Positions 53,660 to 61,510 of a DNA stretch of 64,000 bases are shown piece by piece (positions within the stretch are counted from its first letter, which is position 1; each line of letters starts with the position of its first letter). The stretch lies in assembly GCA_014337915.1 (NCBI GenBank), contig QUBU01000007.1, forward strand, positions 1 to 64,000, read 5' to 3'. This stretch comes from Gammaproteobacteria bacterium (GTDB lineage Bacteria > Pseudomonadota > Gammaproteobacteria > Steroidobacterales > GCA-2729495). The position numbers were made by a program, and so were the translations under genes. The notes beneath the pieces were generated by a model that saw nothing but the letters and a program-made list of their open reading frames with translations, was not told where the DNA came from and did not search any database.

Positions 53660-54847
53660 ATGGCAGACGGCGAATTCGCACCGGAATTGTCCACTGAAGA
53701 CCAGCCCGCGCAGCGGGCCTCCTGGCAGGCCTCCCTGCCGGCCACCGGGTTCTACCTCGCCTGGGCGGGGCTGGCCTTCCTCAGCCACCTCGCCGGACGC
53801 ACCACGCTGGACCCCGCCGCCGCAGGGCTGCTGGCCGGTGCCGTGCTGGTGACCAATGCGCTGCTCGCGCTGCTGAGCTTGCCCACGGTGCGCGAGGACA
53901 GCGACGAGGCCGTCGCCACCGCACAGGCCGGCCTCGCCATCGCCTGGACCACCGTCTACGCCGTGCTCGCCGATGGGCCCGGCGAGCTGGTGCCTGGCAT
54001 GTACCTGACCGCGGTGCTGGTCGCCTTCACGCGCACCGATGCCATCCGGCTGCGGCAGCTCTGCTTCGCCGCAGGCGGTGGCTATGCCCTCTCGATGGTG
54101 ATCCGCCTGCTCGCCAACGGTGCCGGCGACGGGCTCTGGGGCGAGGTGCTGCAGTGTGCCGGTGTCATCGGCATGCTGACGCTGCTGGGCCGCCGCGCGC
54201 GCCAGACCGAAAACGACCAGGACGGACTGCGCGACGAGGTCGGGCGCCTGCAGCAGGAAGTCGAGCGCATGGCTCGTAGCGCCGAGCGCGACCACCTGAC
54301 CAAGGCATTCAACCGCCAGTACATCATGGATGCGCTGCTGCGGGAAAAGGCCCGTGCCGACCGCACCGGACGCACGTTCAGCGTCTGCATCTTCGACCTC
54401 GACCGCTTCAAGTCGCTCAACGACTCGCACGGCCATCTCGCCGGCGATCGCGTGCTGACGGTGTTCGCCAACCGCGCCCGCCGCGCGCTGCGGGCCATGG
54501 ACGCCATCAACCCCACGCGCTTCCGGCGCGCGCTCGGCCGCCTCGGCGGCGAGGAATTCCTCGCCATCCTGCCCGGCACCGAAGTCGACGGTGCCCTGCG
54601 TTGCGCGGAGCGCGTGCGTGAAGCCGTTGCCCGCCACCCGGTGGACCGGGAACTGGAAATCACGGTCTCCGCGGGCGTGGCTGAGTACCGCCGCGGCGAA
54701 ACCATTCCCGAACTCCTCACCCGGGCCGACCAGGCCATGTACGCCGCCAAGCGCAGCGGCCGCAACCGCGTGCGCGTCAGCGCGGCGCGCCAGCCGCGGC
54801 CGAAAGCCACCGAACCCTCGCGGCCGAGCCTGCGCGTGGTGCGCTGA
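53660..54847 (+). CDS. Membrane GGDEF diguanylate cyclase
   Basis: A 395-residue protein predicted to make cyclic di-GMP. The N-terminal half has about five membrane segments (for example GFYLAWAGLAFLSHLAG, AAAGLLAGAVLVTNALLALL). A short coiled-coil linker and a GGDEF domain from about residue 215 follow. The active-site motif is GGEEF at 296-300 and the fold motif is DHLTKAFNRQYI. The inhibitory RxxD site usually five residues before GGEEF is missing. ATG 53660 is preferred; an upstream in-frame start at 53597 is possible. It is divergent from mnmG. Confidence 0.92.
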   Translation: MADGEFAPELSTEDQPAQRASWQASLPATGFYLAWAGLAFLSHLAGRTTLDPAAAGLLAGAVLVTNALLALLSLPTVREDSDEAVATAQAGLAIAWTTVYAVLADGPGELVPGMYLTAVLVAFTRTDAIRLRQLCFAAGGGYALSMVIRLLANGAGDGLWGEVLQCAGVIGMLTLLGRRARQTENDQDGLRDEVGRLQQEVERMARSAERDHLTKAFNRQYIMDALLREKARADRTGRTFSVCIFDLDRFKSLNDSHGHLAGDRVLTVFANRARRALRAMDAINPTRFRRALGRLGGEEFLAILPGTEVDGALRCAERVREAVARHPVDRELEITVSAGVAEYRRGETIPELLTRADQAMYAAKRSGRNRVRVSAARQPRPKATEPSRPSLRVVR

Positions 54848-54853
54848 ACGCGG

Positions 54854-54904
54854 ACACCGGCACCGCCGGTGTATGCTCGCTCGCGTTTCGGCAGTCCGCG
54901 AGCG
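54854..54904 (+). terminator. Two consecutive hairpins after the GGDEF gene
   Basis: ACACCGGC/GCCGGTGT (54854-54861 and 54865-54872, 3-nt loop) is followed by CGCTCGCG/CGCGAGCG (54878-54885 and 54897-54904). They fill the 67-nt gap before the sulfotransferase-like gene. They look like terminator or attenuator structures, but neither is followed by a T-run. Confidence 0.4.
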
Positions 54905-54914
54905 TGGTCCTGCG

Positions 54915-55559
54915 ATGTTCAACAAGGTCTTCTGCATCGGCTTCAACAAGACCGGCACCTCGTCGATGCATCGCCTGTTCCTGGACCTCGGGCTGCGTTC
55001 CTTCCATGGTTACTACAGCCACATCCCGGTGAGCGACCCGCTCTATGCCGGGTACCAGTGCTTCAGCGACGGCAATGAGCACGACTTCCCCCTGCTCGAC
55101 CGGACCTTCCCGGGCAGCCGCTTCATCCTGACCACGCGCCGGCTCGACGACTGGCTCGCCAGCCGTATCCGCCACGTCGAGCATCGCCGCAGCATCGGCG
55201 CGACCGGGCCGATGCGCGAGGAGTACGAAGCCGGGCCGCGCCAGGCACTGCAGGCCTGGATTGGCCGCCGCCACCACTACCATGAACGGGTGCGCCAGTA
55301 TTTCGACGGACGCGAGGCGGACCTGCTGGTGATCGACATCTGCGGCGGTGAGGAGCAGGACAGCCTGGCGCGCATCCTCGGGTTCCTCGGCCTTCCGGCA
55401 CGGCCGGGGCTTGCGCTGCCCCACGAGAATCCGCGCGAGGGTCGCGGCGCGGTTGCGTCTGGGCCGGTGCGCAGCCGCGAAGCAGTGCGCGCCGATGTCG
55501 ACCAGGCGCTCCGCGACAGCGGCCTGCCGGCCGCTGCCGGTGCCACGGTCTTTCCCTGA
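54915..55559 (+). CDS. Sulfotransferase-like protein
   Basis: A 214-residue protein with the P-loop-like 5'-phosphosulfate site KVFCIGFNKTGTSSMHRLF and the 3'-phosphate region RFILTTRRLDDWLAS, as in the PAPS-dependent sulfotransferase superfamily. It would transfer sulfate to an unknown acceptor. No signal peptide is seen. It is on the same strand as its neighbours but shows no overlap with them. The function beyond the superfamily cannot be named. Confidence 0.75.
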   Translation: MFNKVFCIGFNKTGTSSMHRLFLDLGLRSFHGYYSHIPVSDPLYAGYQCFSDGNEHDFPLLDRTFPGSRFILTTRRLDDWLASRIRHVEHRRSIGATGPMREEYEAGPRQALQAWIGRRHHYHERVRQYFDGREADLLVIDICGGEEQDSLARILGFLGLPARPGLALPHENPREGRGAVASGPVRSREAVRADVDQALRDSGLPAAAGATVFP

Positions 55560-55677
55560 GGGCAGCGCGTCTCTGGCAACCGGCCTGCGAAGCACCGTTT
55601 CCGAGCGGGGCGTCAACCCCGCGGTCTCCACGGCGTTCCCTGCAGGCAGTACCATGAGAATCCAGCCTGGAGTCGTC

Positions 55678-56781
55678 ATGCCGAAGCGATTCGCCGCCAT
55701 CATCCATCTGGCCGGCCAACGCCGTGCCCTGCTCGGGCCAATCCTGCTGTTGCTCGGCGCCTGCGGCGGAGGCGGCGGCGGTGGTCCGGTCCTCGGTCCG
55801 CCCGCCACCGGCGGCAACGGTCCGCCCACGCCAGGCAGCGTGGCGGCAGTGACGCAGACCGCCAATAGCAATGCCCAGTGCACGGCCATCCAGCCCTTCT
55901 ACTGGGAGCTCGGGAATGCCGATGCGGCGCTGGCCAGTGGCAGCTCGACGCAGGCCGGGGGCACGCCGGTCACCGCAGCCACGCGCTGGCCGATCGCCTC
56001 AGCGTCGAAATGGATCTACGGCATGTACGTGGTGCAGAAGCGCGGTGGTGCCGCGAACCTGACGCTCAACGATATCCGCTTCCTGCATTTCACCAGCGGC
56101 TACACCTACATGGATACCTCGACCAGCAGCGCCACCTGCACCGCGCCGCCGGTGGGCCCCAACAGCATCAACCACTGCCTGACGCTGCCGTCCTCGACTC
56201 CCGGGAAGACCTTCGGCAGTTACGACCCATCTACCGATGGCCTGTTTGACTACAACTCCGGCCACGAGGAAAACCATGCCGGCATCTACCAGCCGGAGAT
56301 CAGCGACCTCGATACCGCCGACCTTGGTCCCGCCATCGTCGCCGGGCTGGGCGTCGCCGGCGTGAGCCTGCAGTACACCCAGCCGCTGCTCGCCGGCGGC
56401 ATCGCCGCGCGGGCCAGCGACTACGCGCTGCTGCTGCGCGCCGTCCTTGGCGGCCAGCTCGGCATGCGCGATGCGCTGGGTTCACAGCCGGTCTGTGCCT
56501 GGGTCATCGGCACCGGCTGCAATGCCGTGCACAGCCCCGCGGTCACCGTGCAATGGCACTACTCGATCGCCCACTGGGTCGAGGATGACCCGCAGGATGG
56601 CGACGGCGCCTTCAGCAGCCCCGGCGCCTTCGGTTTCTATCCCTGGATCGATGCCGACCGGAAGTACTACGGCGTCATTTCGCGCTTCGCCCTGGCCAAC
56701 GGTGAAATCCAGCAGGGCCTCGCCTCCGCGAAATGCGGGCGCGCACTGCGTGCGGCCTGGCAGTCCGGGGTGGCACAGTAG
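55678..56781 (+). CDS. Lipoprotein serine hydrolase with SxxK motif (beta-lactamase/DD-peptidase fold)
   Basis: A 367-residue lipoprotein. The signal peptide ends in LLLLGAC (lipobox) and a glycine/proline-rich linker (GGGGGGG then PPATGGNGPPTPG) follows. The catalytic SxxK is S108-A-S-K111 (ASASKW), and a tyrosine-bearing FDYNSGHE may be the second motif. The fold assignment is to the serine beta-lactamase/penicillin-binding esterase group. The third (KTG/HxG) motif is not clear. Substrate unknown. Alternative start at 55654. Confidence 0.72.
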   Translation: MPKRFAAIIHLAGQRRALLGPILLLLGACGGGGGGGPVLGPPATGGNGPPTPGSVAAVTQTANSNAQCTAIQPFYWELGNADAALASGSSTQAGGTPVTAATRWPIASASKWIYGMYVVQKRGGAANLTLNDIRFLHFTSGYTYMDTSTSSATCTAPPVGPNSINHCLTLPSSTPGKTFGSYDPSTDGLFDYNSGHEENHAGIYQPEISDLDTADLGPAIVAGLGVAGVSLQYTQPLLAGGIAARASDYALLLRAVLGGQLGMRDALGSQPVCAWVIGTGCNAVHSPAVTVQWHYSIAHWVEDDPQDGDGAFSSPGAFGFYPWIDADRKYYGVISRFALANGEIQQGLASAKCGRALRAAWQSGVAQ

Positions 56782-56833
56782 GACGGCCGGACGCCAGCAG
56801 GGCGCATCCGGCCATGGACCGGGAATTGCAGGT

Positions 56834-57913
56834 ATGCAGCGACGCGCGGTGCTTGGAGGACTGGTTGCCGGATCAGCAGCCCTGCTGGCGGGTGCAACGA
56901 TCCGCAGCGCATTGAACCGGAACATGGCGGCCTGGATGCCGCAACCTGCGGCCGGGGCCAGCGCGCAGAGGGTACAGGGCGGCATGAATTACCGTGTATT
57001 CGGTGCAAGCGGCGTCCGCGTCTCCGAGGTCGGTTTCGGCGGCTGGGGCATCGGTGGCGCCTACGGCAGCGTCGATCGTGCCGAATCCCTGCGGACACTG
57101 GCCCGCGCCGAGGAACTCGGCTGCAACTTCGTCGATACCGCCATGGTGTATGGCGACTCGGAGCTGGTGCTGGGCGAGTTCCTGGCAGGCCGCCGCTCGA
57201 AGTGGCTGGTTGCCACGAAATTTTCCGGCCAGCCGGAAGGCCTCGAGGCCACGCTCGAGAAACAGCTGGTCCGCCTGGGAACCGATGCCGTCGACCTCTA
57301 CCAGGTTCATTGGGCGCCATCCCGCGCGGAGCAGGCGCTGTATGACGCGCTCTACCGCATCCGGAAATCAGGCAAGGCGCGGCTGGTCGGCATATCGCTT
57401 TACTCGATCGGCGACATCAACAGCGTCCTGAAGCAGGGCCAGATCGATGTGATCCAGCTGCCCTTCAGCCTGCTTGATCCGGATCCCTTCCTCGCCAAGC
57501 TCGATGCCATACGCCGGGCCGGCGTCGGCGTGATCATCCGCTCCTCGCTGAAGGAGGGATTCCTGACCGGTAAATACCGCCGGGATGCCGTGTTCCCCGA
57601 CCCGAACGACCAGCGGCACGGCTGGACCGCAGAGCAGATCGCATCGACAGTCGATGCAGCGGAGCAGTTCCGCTTCATCGAAGCGCAAACCGCTTCAATG
57701 GCCGTGGCCGCGGCCTGCTATCCGCTGTCCTTTGCCGAGACCTCGACCGTCATCCTGGGCACCAAGTCGGTTGCGCAGGCGGACAGCAATTTCGGCCTGG
57801 TACCGGGTACGCGCCTGTCCGACGCCACGTTGCGCCGGATCGAGGCCCGGCAGCGGGCGATGCGCCTGTATGACTGGAAAGGCAGGATCCGCGACACCCT
57901 CAGCTTTTTCTGA
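56834..57913 (+). CDS. Aldo/keto reductase with Tat-type signal
   Basis: A 359-residue protein that begins with an RR-containing, Tat-like signal (MQRRAVLGGLVAGSAALLAG). The mature part is an aldo/keto reductase TIM barrel. Catalytic residues are visible as D and Y in FVDTAMVYGDSELVLGEFL, K in VATKF and H in VHWAPS. The NADPH-binding end is partly conserved (VILGTKSVAQADSN). An exported AKR is uncommon. It lies 52 nt after the serine hydrolase gene. Confidence 0.85.
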   Translation: MQRRAVLGGLVAGSAALLAGATIRSALNRNMAAWMPQPAAGASAQRVQGGMNYRVFGASGVRVSEVGFGGWGIGGAYGSVDRAESLRTLARAEELGCNFVDTAMVYGDSELVLGEFLAGRRSKWLVATKFSGQPEGLEATLEKQLVRLGTDAVDLYQVHWAPSRAEQALYDALYRIRKSGKARLVGISLYSIGDINSVLKQGQIDVIQLPFSLLDPDPFLAKLDAIRRAGVGVIIRSSLKEGFLTGKYRRDAVFPDPNDQRHGWTAEQIASTVDAAEQFRFIEAQTASMAVAAACYPLSFAETSTVILGTKSVAQADSNFGLVPGTRLSDATLRRIEARQRAMRLYDWKGRIRDTLSFF

Positions 57914-58276
57914 GACGCCGGGGGCGGTCTGCTGGCGCCGCCGCCTGCTGCGGCAGCACGATTTATATGAGTGCGGGTGCCTCCGGCAGCCAGCGCGCAG
58001 TTGTCATAATCGGTAGCTGCGTTGGCCAGGCATCGGTAACGCACGCTCGGCCCCGCTTGATCTGGCTCGACATTCCCGTCTGGGAATCAACTGCTTCAGC
58101 AGTGAATGCAACATAACACTGCAAGATCCAGCAGCGGACACGGCACGGCGGTTTCATTGTCTGAAAATTGCGATGGCGTGAGCTTTGGTCGATGGCCGCG
58201 GAACCGTATAATCCCAAGCATCGAACGCCAACATCCGGCAAGGCCGAGCCGGATCACGAGACGGGGAACAAGAACG
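57914..58276. other. 363-bp intergenic region before the sorting-tail gene
   Basis: No protein gene is convincing here. GC-rich palindromic sequence just after the AKR stop (GCCGCC and GGCGGC-type repeats) could terminate that transcript. Two small stem-loops, TTCCC/GGGAA and ACTGC/GCAGT, lie around 58073-58104. The downstream part holds the promoter listed at 58185-58212. Confidence 0.5.
58185..58212 (+). promoter_or_regulatory. Predicted sigma-70 promoter of the sorting-tail gene
   Basis: TTGGTC (58185-58190) and a perfect TATAAT (58207-58212) are separated by 16 nt. The ATG of the sorting-tail gene is 64 nt further on. The -10 match makes this one of the better promoters in the window. 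Confidence 0.55.
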
Positions 58277-58996
58277 ATGAAGCGGCTGCTGCTGGGGATC
58301 TCCCTGTTCATGCTGACCGTCGGCAGCGCCAATGCAGCGCTGTTCAGCCGCCTGGGCGGCCAGGCCTACTACGACAGCGCGCTCAACATCACCTGGCTGG
58401 CGAATGCGAACCTGGCCGACACCAACGACTTCGGTGTCACCGGCATCAACTTCAACGGCACCATGGCCTGGGACAAGGCGAACGAGTGGATCGCGGCGAT
58501 GAATTCAGCCGCGTACCTCGGCGCAAGCGACTGGCGCCTGCCCTTCATGCTGGACACCGGGGCGGCCGGCTGCGATCTGGCCTACAGCGGCACGGACTGC
58601 GGCTACAACGTGCAGACCAAGAGCGGTGACACCGTATACAGCGAGATGGCGCACCTGTTCTACGTCACGCTGGGCAACACCGGTGCCTTCGATACCAGCG
58701 GCAATCCCGGCAGCTGCCCGGGATTTCCCAACTTCTGCCTGACCAACAGCGGGCCTTTCTCCAACTTCCAGGCCGGCTACTACTGGACCGGCAACGAGTA
58801 CGCACCGGATACCGCCAACGCCTGGTATTTCCACTTCGGTGCCGGCTCGCAGTACCTGGAACTCAAGAGCAACAGCCTCTATGCCTGGGCCGTCCGCCCG
58901 GGCGATATCGCCGCGGTGATTCCGGTCCCCGGTGCCATCTGGCTGTTCGGTGGCGCACTCGCGCTGCTCGGGGCCGTGCGCCGCCGCAGCCGCTAA
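58277..58996 (+). CDS. DUF1566-like exported protein with VPLPA/PEP-CTERM-like sorting tail
   Basis: A 239-residue protein. A Sec signal peptide (about 1-20, ending GSANA) is followed by a domain with DWRLPFMLDTG, YYWTGNEYA and a final YAWAVRPGD, as in the DUF1566/Lcl C-terminal fold. The C-terminus has a sorting-signal shape: IPVPGAIWLFG, a hydrophobic stretch and a terminal RRRSR cluster. Such tails are recognised by exosortases for surface sorting. No exosortase gene was seen in the window. Expression is probably from the promoter at 58185-58212. Confidence 0.8.
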   Translation: MKRLLLGISLFMLTVGSANAALFSRLGGQAYYDSALNITWLANANLADTNDFGVTGINFNGTMAWDKANEWIAAMNSAAYLGASDWRLPFMLDTGAAGCDLAYSGTDCGYNVQTKSGDTVYSEMAHLFYVTLGNTGAFDTSGNPGSCPGFPNFCLTNSGPFSNFQAGYYWTGNEYAPDTANAWYFHFGAGSQYLELKSNSLYAWAVRPGDIAAVIPVPGAIWLFGGALALLGAVRRRSR

Positions 58997-59245
58997 CCCG
59001 GACGCGGCGCAATCCGGCGCCGCCACCCTTTCGTGCAAAGGGTGAGGCGCTCCCTCCAGAAGCACGTCCCACCAGCGGGGAACGATCCGGCCGTTGACGG
59101 CGACGATCGCCATTGCGCCCGCTCCTCATGACGGCGGGCAATGGCAAAATCTGGGGGTCCGGACACGGTGAACCGGGCTGCCGGCCGCTTAAGCTGGCCG
59201 ATACTGGCTGGCATTCCGGCCCGGTCCCCAGGAGAATTCGCGCCG

Positions 59246-61192
59246 ATGTGCGGCCTCGCAGGCATCCTCTGTTTCGATCCGGACGCAAGCGTCACGGAAC
59301 GAGAACTCGAGCCGATGGTCGCGGCACTGGCGCCGCGCGGTCCCGACGGCACCGGATTCCACACCGAACCGGGCATCGGCCTCGGGCACGCGCGGCTCAG
59401 CATCATCGACCTCGAGGGCGGTGACCAGCCCATCCACAACGAAACCAGGACCATCTGGACGGTCTTCAACGGCGAGATCTTCAACTACGTGGAGTTGCGC
59501 CGCGATCTCGAACAGCGGGGGCACCGCTTCTACACGCACACGGATACGGAGGTCATCGTGCACCTCTACGAGGAGTACGGTGACGGCTTCGCGACGCACA
59601 TGAACGGGCAGTTCGCGATCGCCCTGTGGGACCGGCCGCGCCGGCGTCTGCTGCTGGTACGCGACCGGCCGGGAATCCTGCCCCTGTACTTCAGCCGCCA
59701 GGGCCAGCGCCTGCTGTTCGCCTCGGAGATCAAGGCGCTGCTGCCGGCGATGGGTTCGCGGCCGGAACTCAATGCGGCGGCACTCGACCAGCTCATGACA
59801 TTCTGGGCACCGGTCAGCCCGGCTTCGCTGTTCAGGGGAGTCGAGGAGGTTTCACCGGGCGAGATGGTGATCGTCGAGGCCGGACAGCTGCGCCGCCAGC
59901 GCTACTGGGAATGGAGCTTCCCGGCCGATGGGCAGTACCTGCGCGGCAGCGTCGACGAGCTGGCCGAGGAACTGCACTCGCTGCTGCTCGATGCGACCAG
60001 GCTGCGGTTGCGCGCCGACGTCCCGGTCGGCGCCTACCTGTCGGGCGGCCTCGACTCCTCAGGTATCAGCGCGCTGGTCAGGCATCTTGGCCACCCCGAC
60101 CTGCATACCTTTTCGATCCGCTTTGATGACCCCGGCGTCGACGAAGGCGAACACCAGCTGCGCGTCAGCCAGTTCCTGGGCACGAAGCACGCTTCGGTCA
60201 TGTGCCGCAAGGCGGATATCGCCGCCAGCTTCCCCGCGGTGATTTATCGCACCGAGGCGCCGGTGCTGCGCAGTGCCCCGGCGCCGATGTCGATCCTCTC
60301 CGGCCTGGTGCGCCAGCAGGGCTACAAGGTGGTGCTGACCGGGGAGGGCGCCGACGAGGTGCTTGGCGGCTACGACCTGTTCAAGGAGGCGAAGATCCGC
60401 CAGTTCTGGGCACGCCAGCCGGATTCCGCCTGGAGACCGGCACTGCTCGGGCGGCTCTACCCCTATCTCGACCTCAACCAGCGGACCGGCAGCGCCTACC
60501 TGAAGATGTTCTTCGGCCAGGCGCTCGACCAGCCCGACCTGCCGGGTTTCTCGCACCTGCCGCGCTGGACGACCACCGGCAAGACCAGGGAATTCTTCAG
60601 TGCCGGATTCCGCGCGCAGCTGGCGCAGGATCCGGTGGCGGTGCTGGTCGATACCCTGCCCGCGGATTTCCCGAAGTGGCACGCCTTCAACCGCGCGCAG
60701 TTCCTGGAAGCAAAGACCCTGATGGCCGGCTACCTGCTCAACAGCCAGGGCGACCGCATGCTGATGGCCAACTCGGTCGAGGGCCGCTTTCCGTTCCTCG
60801 ACCACCGCGTCATCGAGTTCGCCAACCGGCTGCATCCCAGGCTGAAGATGCGCGGCCTGAATGAGAAGTACCTGCTGAAACGCGCCCTGGCGCGGCACCT
60901 GCCGCCGGCAACCGTGGCCCGCTACAAGCAGCCGTACCGGGCACCGGACATCGCGGCATTCTTCGGTGCCGGTGATCCTCCCGATTACGTCAAGGAGCGA
61001 CTGAGCCCGGCCGCGCTCCAGGCAAGCGGCTACTTCGATTCGCAGCGGGTCCAGCTCCTGTTGCGGAAAATCGAACAGGGTCGTGTGATTGGCTTCAAGG
61101 ACAACATGGCGCTGCTTGGTATATTGTCCACGCAGTTGTGGCACCAGGCCTTTGTCGACGGCAAGGGATCGCCTGGCAGTTACCTACAATAA
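59246..61192 (+). CDS. Asparagine-synthetase-like glutamine amidotransferase
   Basis: A 648-residue two-domain enzyme. The N-terminal Ntn glutaminase starts with C2 (MCGLAGILCFD) and has NGEIFNYVELR. The synthetase half carries the ATP pyrophosphatase loop SGGLDSS at 266-272 and GEGADEVLGGYDLF. Such enzymes make asparagine, but many homologues in biosynthetic or exosortase-linked loci amidate other carboxylates. It is the first gene of an operon with an ACP, an AMP ligase and a methyltransferase, which suggests a specialised role. ATG 59246 has AGGAG 11 nt upstream. Confidence 0.9.
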   Translation: MCGLAGILCFDPDASVTERELEPMVAALAPRGPDGTGFHTEPGIGLGHARLSIIDLEGGDQPIHNETRTIWTVFNGEIFNYVELRRDLEQRGHRFYTHTDTEVIVHLYEEYGDGFATHMNGQFAIALWDRPRRRLLLVRDRPGILPLYFSRQGQRLLFASEIKALLPAMGSRPELNAAALDQLMTFWAPVSPASLFRGVEEVSPGEMVIVEAGQLRRQRYWEWSFPADGQYLRGSVDELAEELHSLLLDATRLRLRADVPVGAYLSGGLDSSGISALVRHLGHPDLHTFSIRFDDPGVDEGEHQLRVSQFLGTKHASVMCRKADIAASFPAVIYRTEAPVLRSAPAPMSILSGLVRQQGYKVVLTGEGADEVLGGYDLFKEAKIRQFWARQPDSAWRPALLGRLYPYLDLNQRTGSAYLKMFFGQALDQPDLPGFSHLPRWTTTGKTREFFSAGFRAQLAQDPVAVLVDTLPADFPKWHAFNRAQFLEAKTLMAGYLLNSQGDRMLMANSVEGRFPFLDHRVIEFANRLHPRLKMRGLNEKYLLKRALARHLPPATVARYKQPYRAPDIAAFFGAGDPPDYVKERLSPAALQASGYFDSQRVQLLLRKIEQGRVIGFKDNMALLGILSTQLWHQAFVDGKGSPGSYLQ

Positions 61193-61238
61193 CGGCCAGA
61201 AACAGCCGCCAGACCAGCACTCAGACAGGGCACCCCGA

Positions 61239-61496
61239 ATGTCGGTCATAGAAAAGCTTCGCGCTTACGTCCTCGATACCTATCTGTTCACCAGCGACCA
61301 GAATGCGCTGGGCAATGATGACTCATTCCTGGACAAGGGCATCATTGATTCCACCGGAATCCTCGAGCTGGTGATGTTCCTCGAGGAACAGTTCGGCGTG
61401 AAGGTGGATGACACCGAACTGCTGCCGGAGAATTTCGACTCGATCAATCGGCTGGCGCAGTTCGTCGCCCGCAAGACCGGCAAGGCAGCGGTCTGA
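61239..61496 (+). CDS. Acyl carrier protein
   Basis: An 85-residue acidic carrier protein with the phosphopantetheine attachment serine S38 in GIIDSTGILELVMFLEEQFG. Helix order and size fit discrete ACPs used outside fatty acid synthesis. It lies 46 nt after the amidotransferase gene and 14 nt before the ligase gene, so all three are cotranscribed. It would carry the acyl or aminoacyl intermediate of the pathway. Confidence 0.93.
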   Translation: MSVIEKLRAYVLDTYLFTSDQNALGNDDSFLDKGIIDSTGILELVMFLEEQFGVKVDDTELLPENFDSINRLAQFVARKTGKAAV

Positions 61497-61510
61497 GCCG
61501 GGACCAGCGC

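Noticed and set aside
51313..53697. Plus-strand open frame (about 794 codons) opposite mnmG
   Set aside because: It is antisense to a fully conserved mnmG and has no recognisable domain.
58505..59113. Minus-strand open frame whose first residues (MAIVAVNGRIVPRWWDV) look protein-like
   Set aside because: Most of it is antisense to the sorting-tail gene and no family was recognised. It could be a remnant, but the support is too thin.
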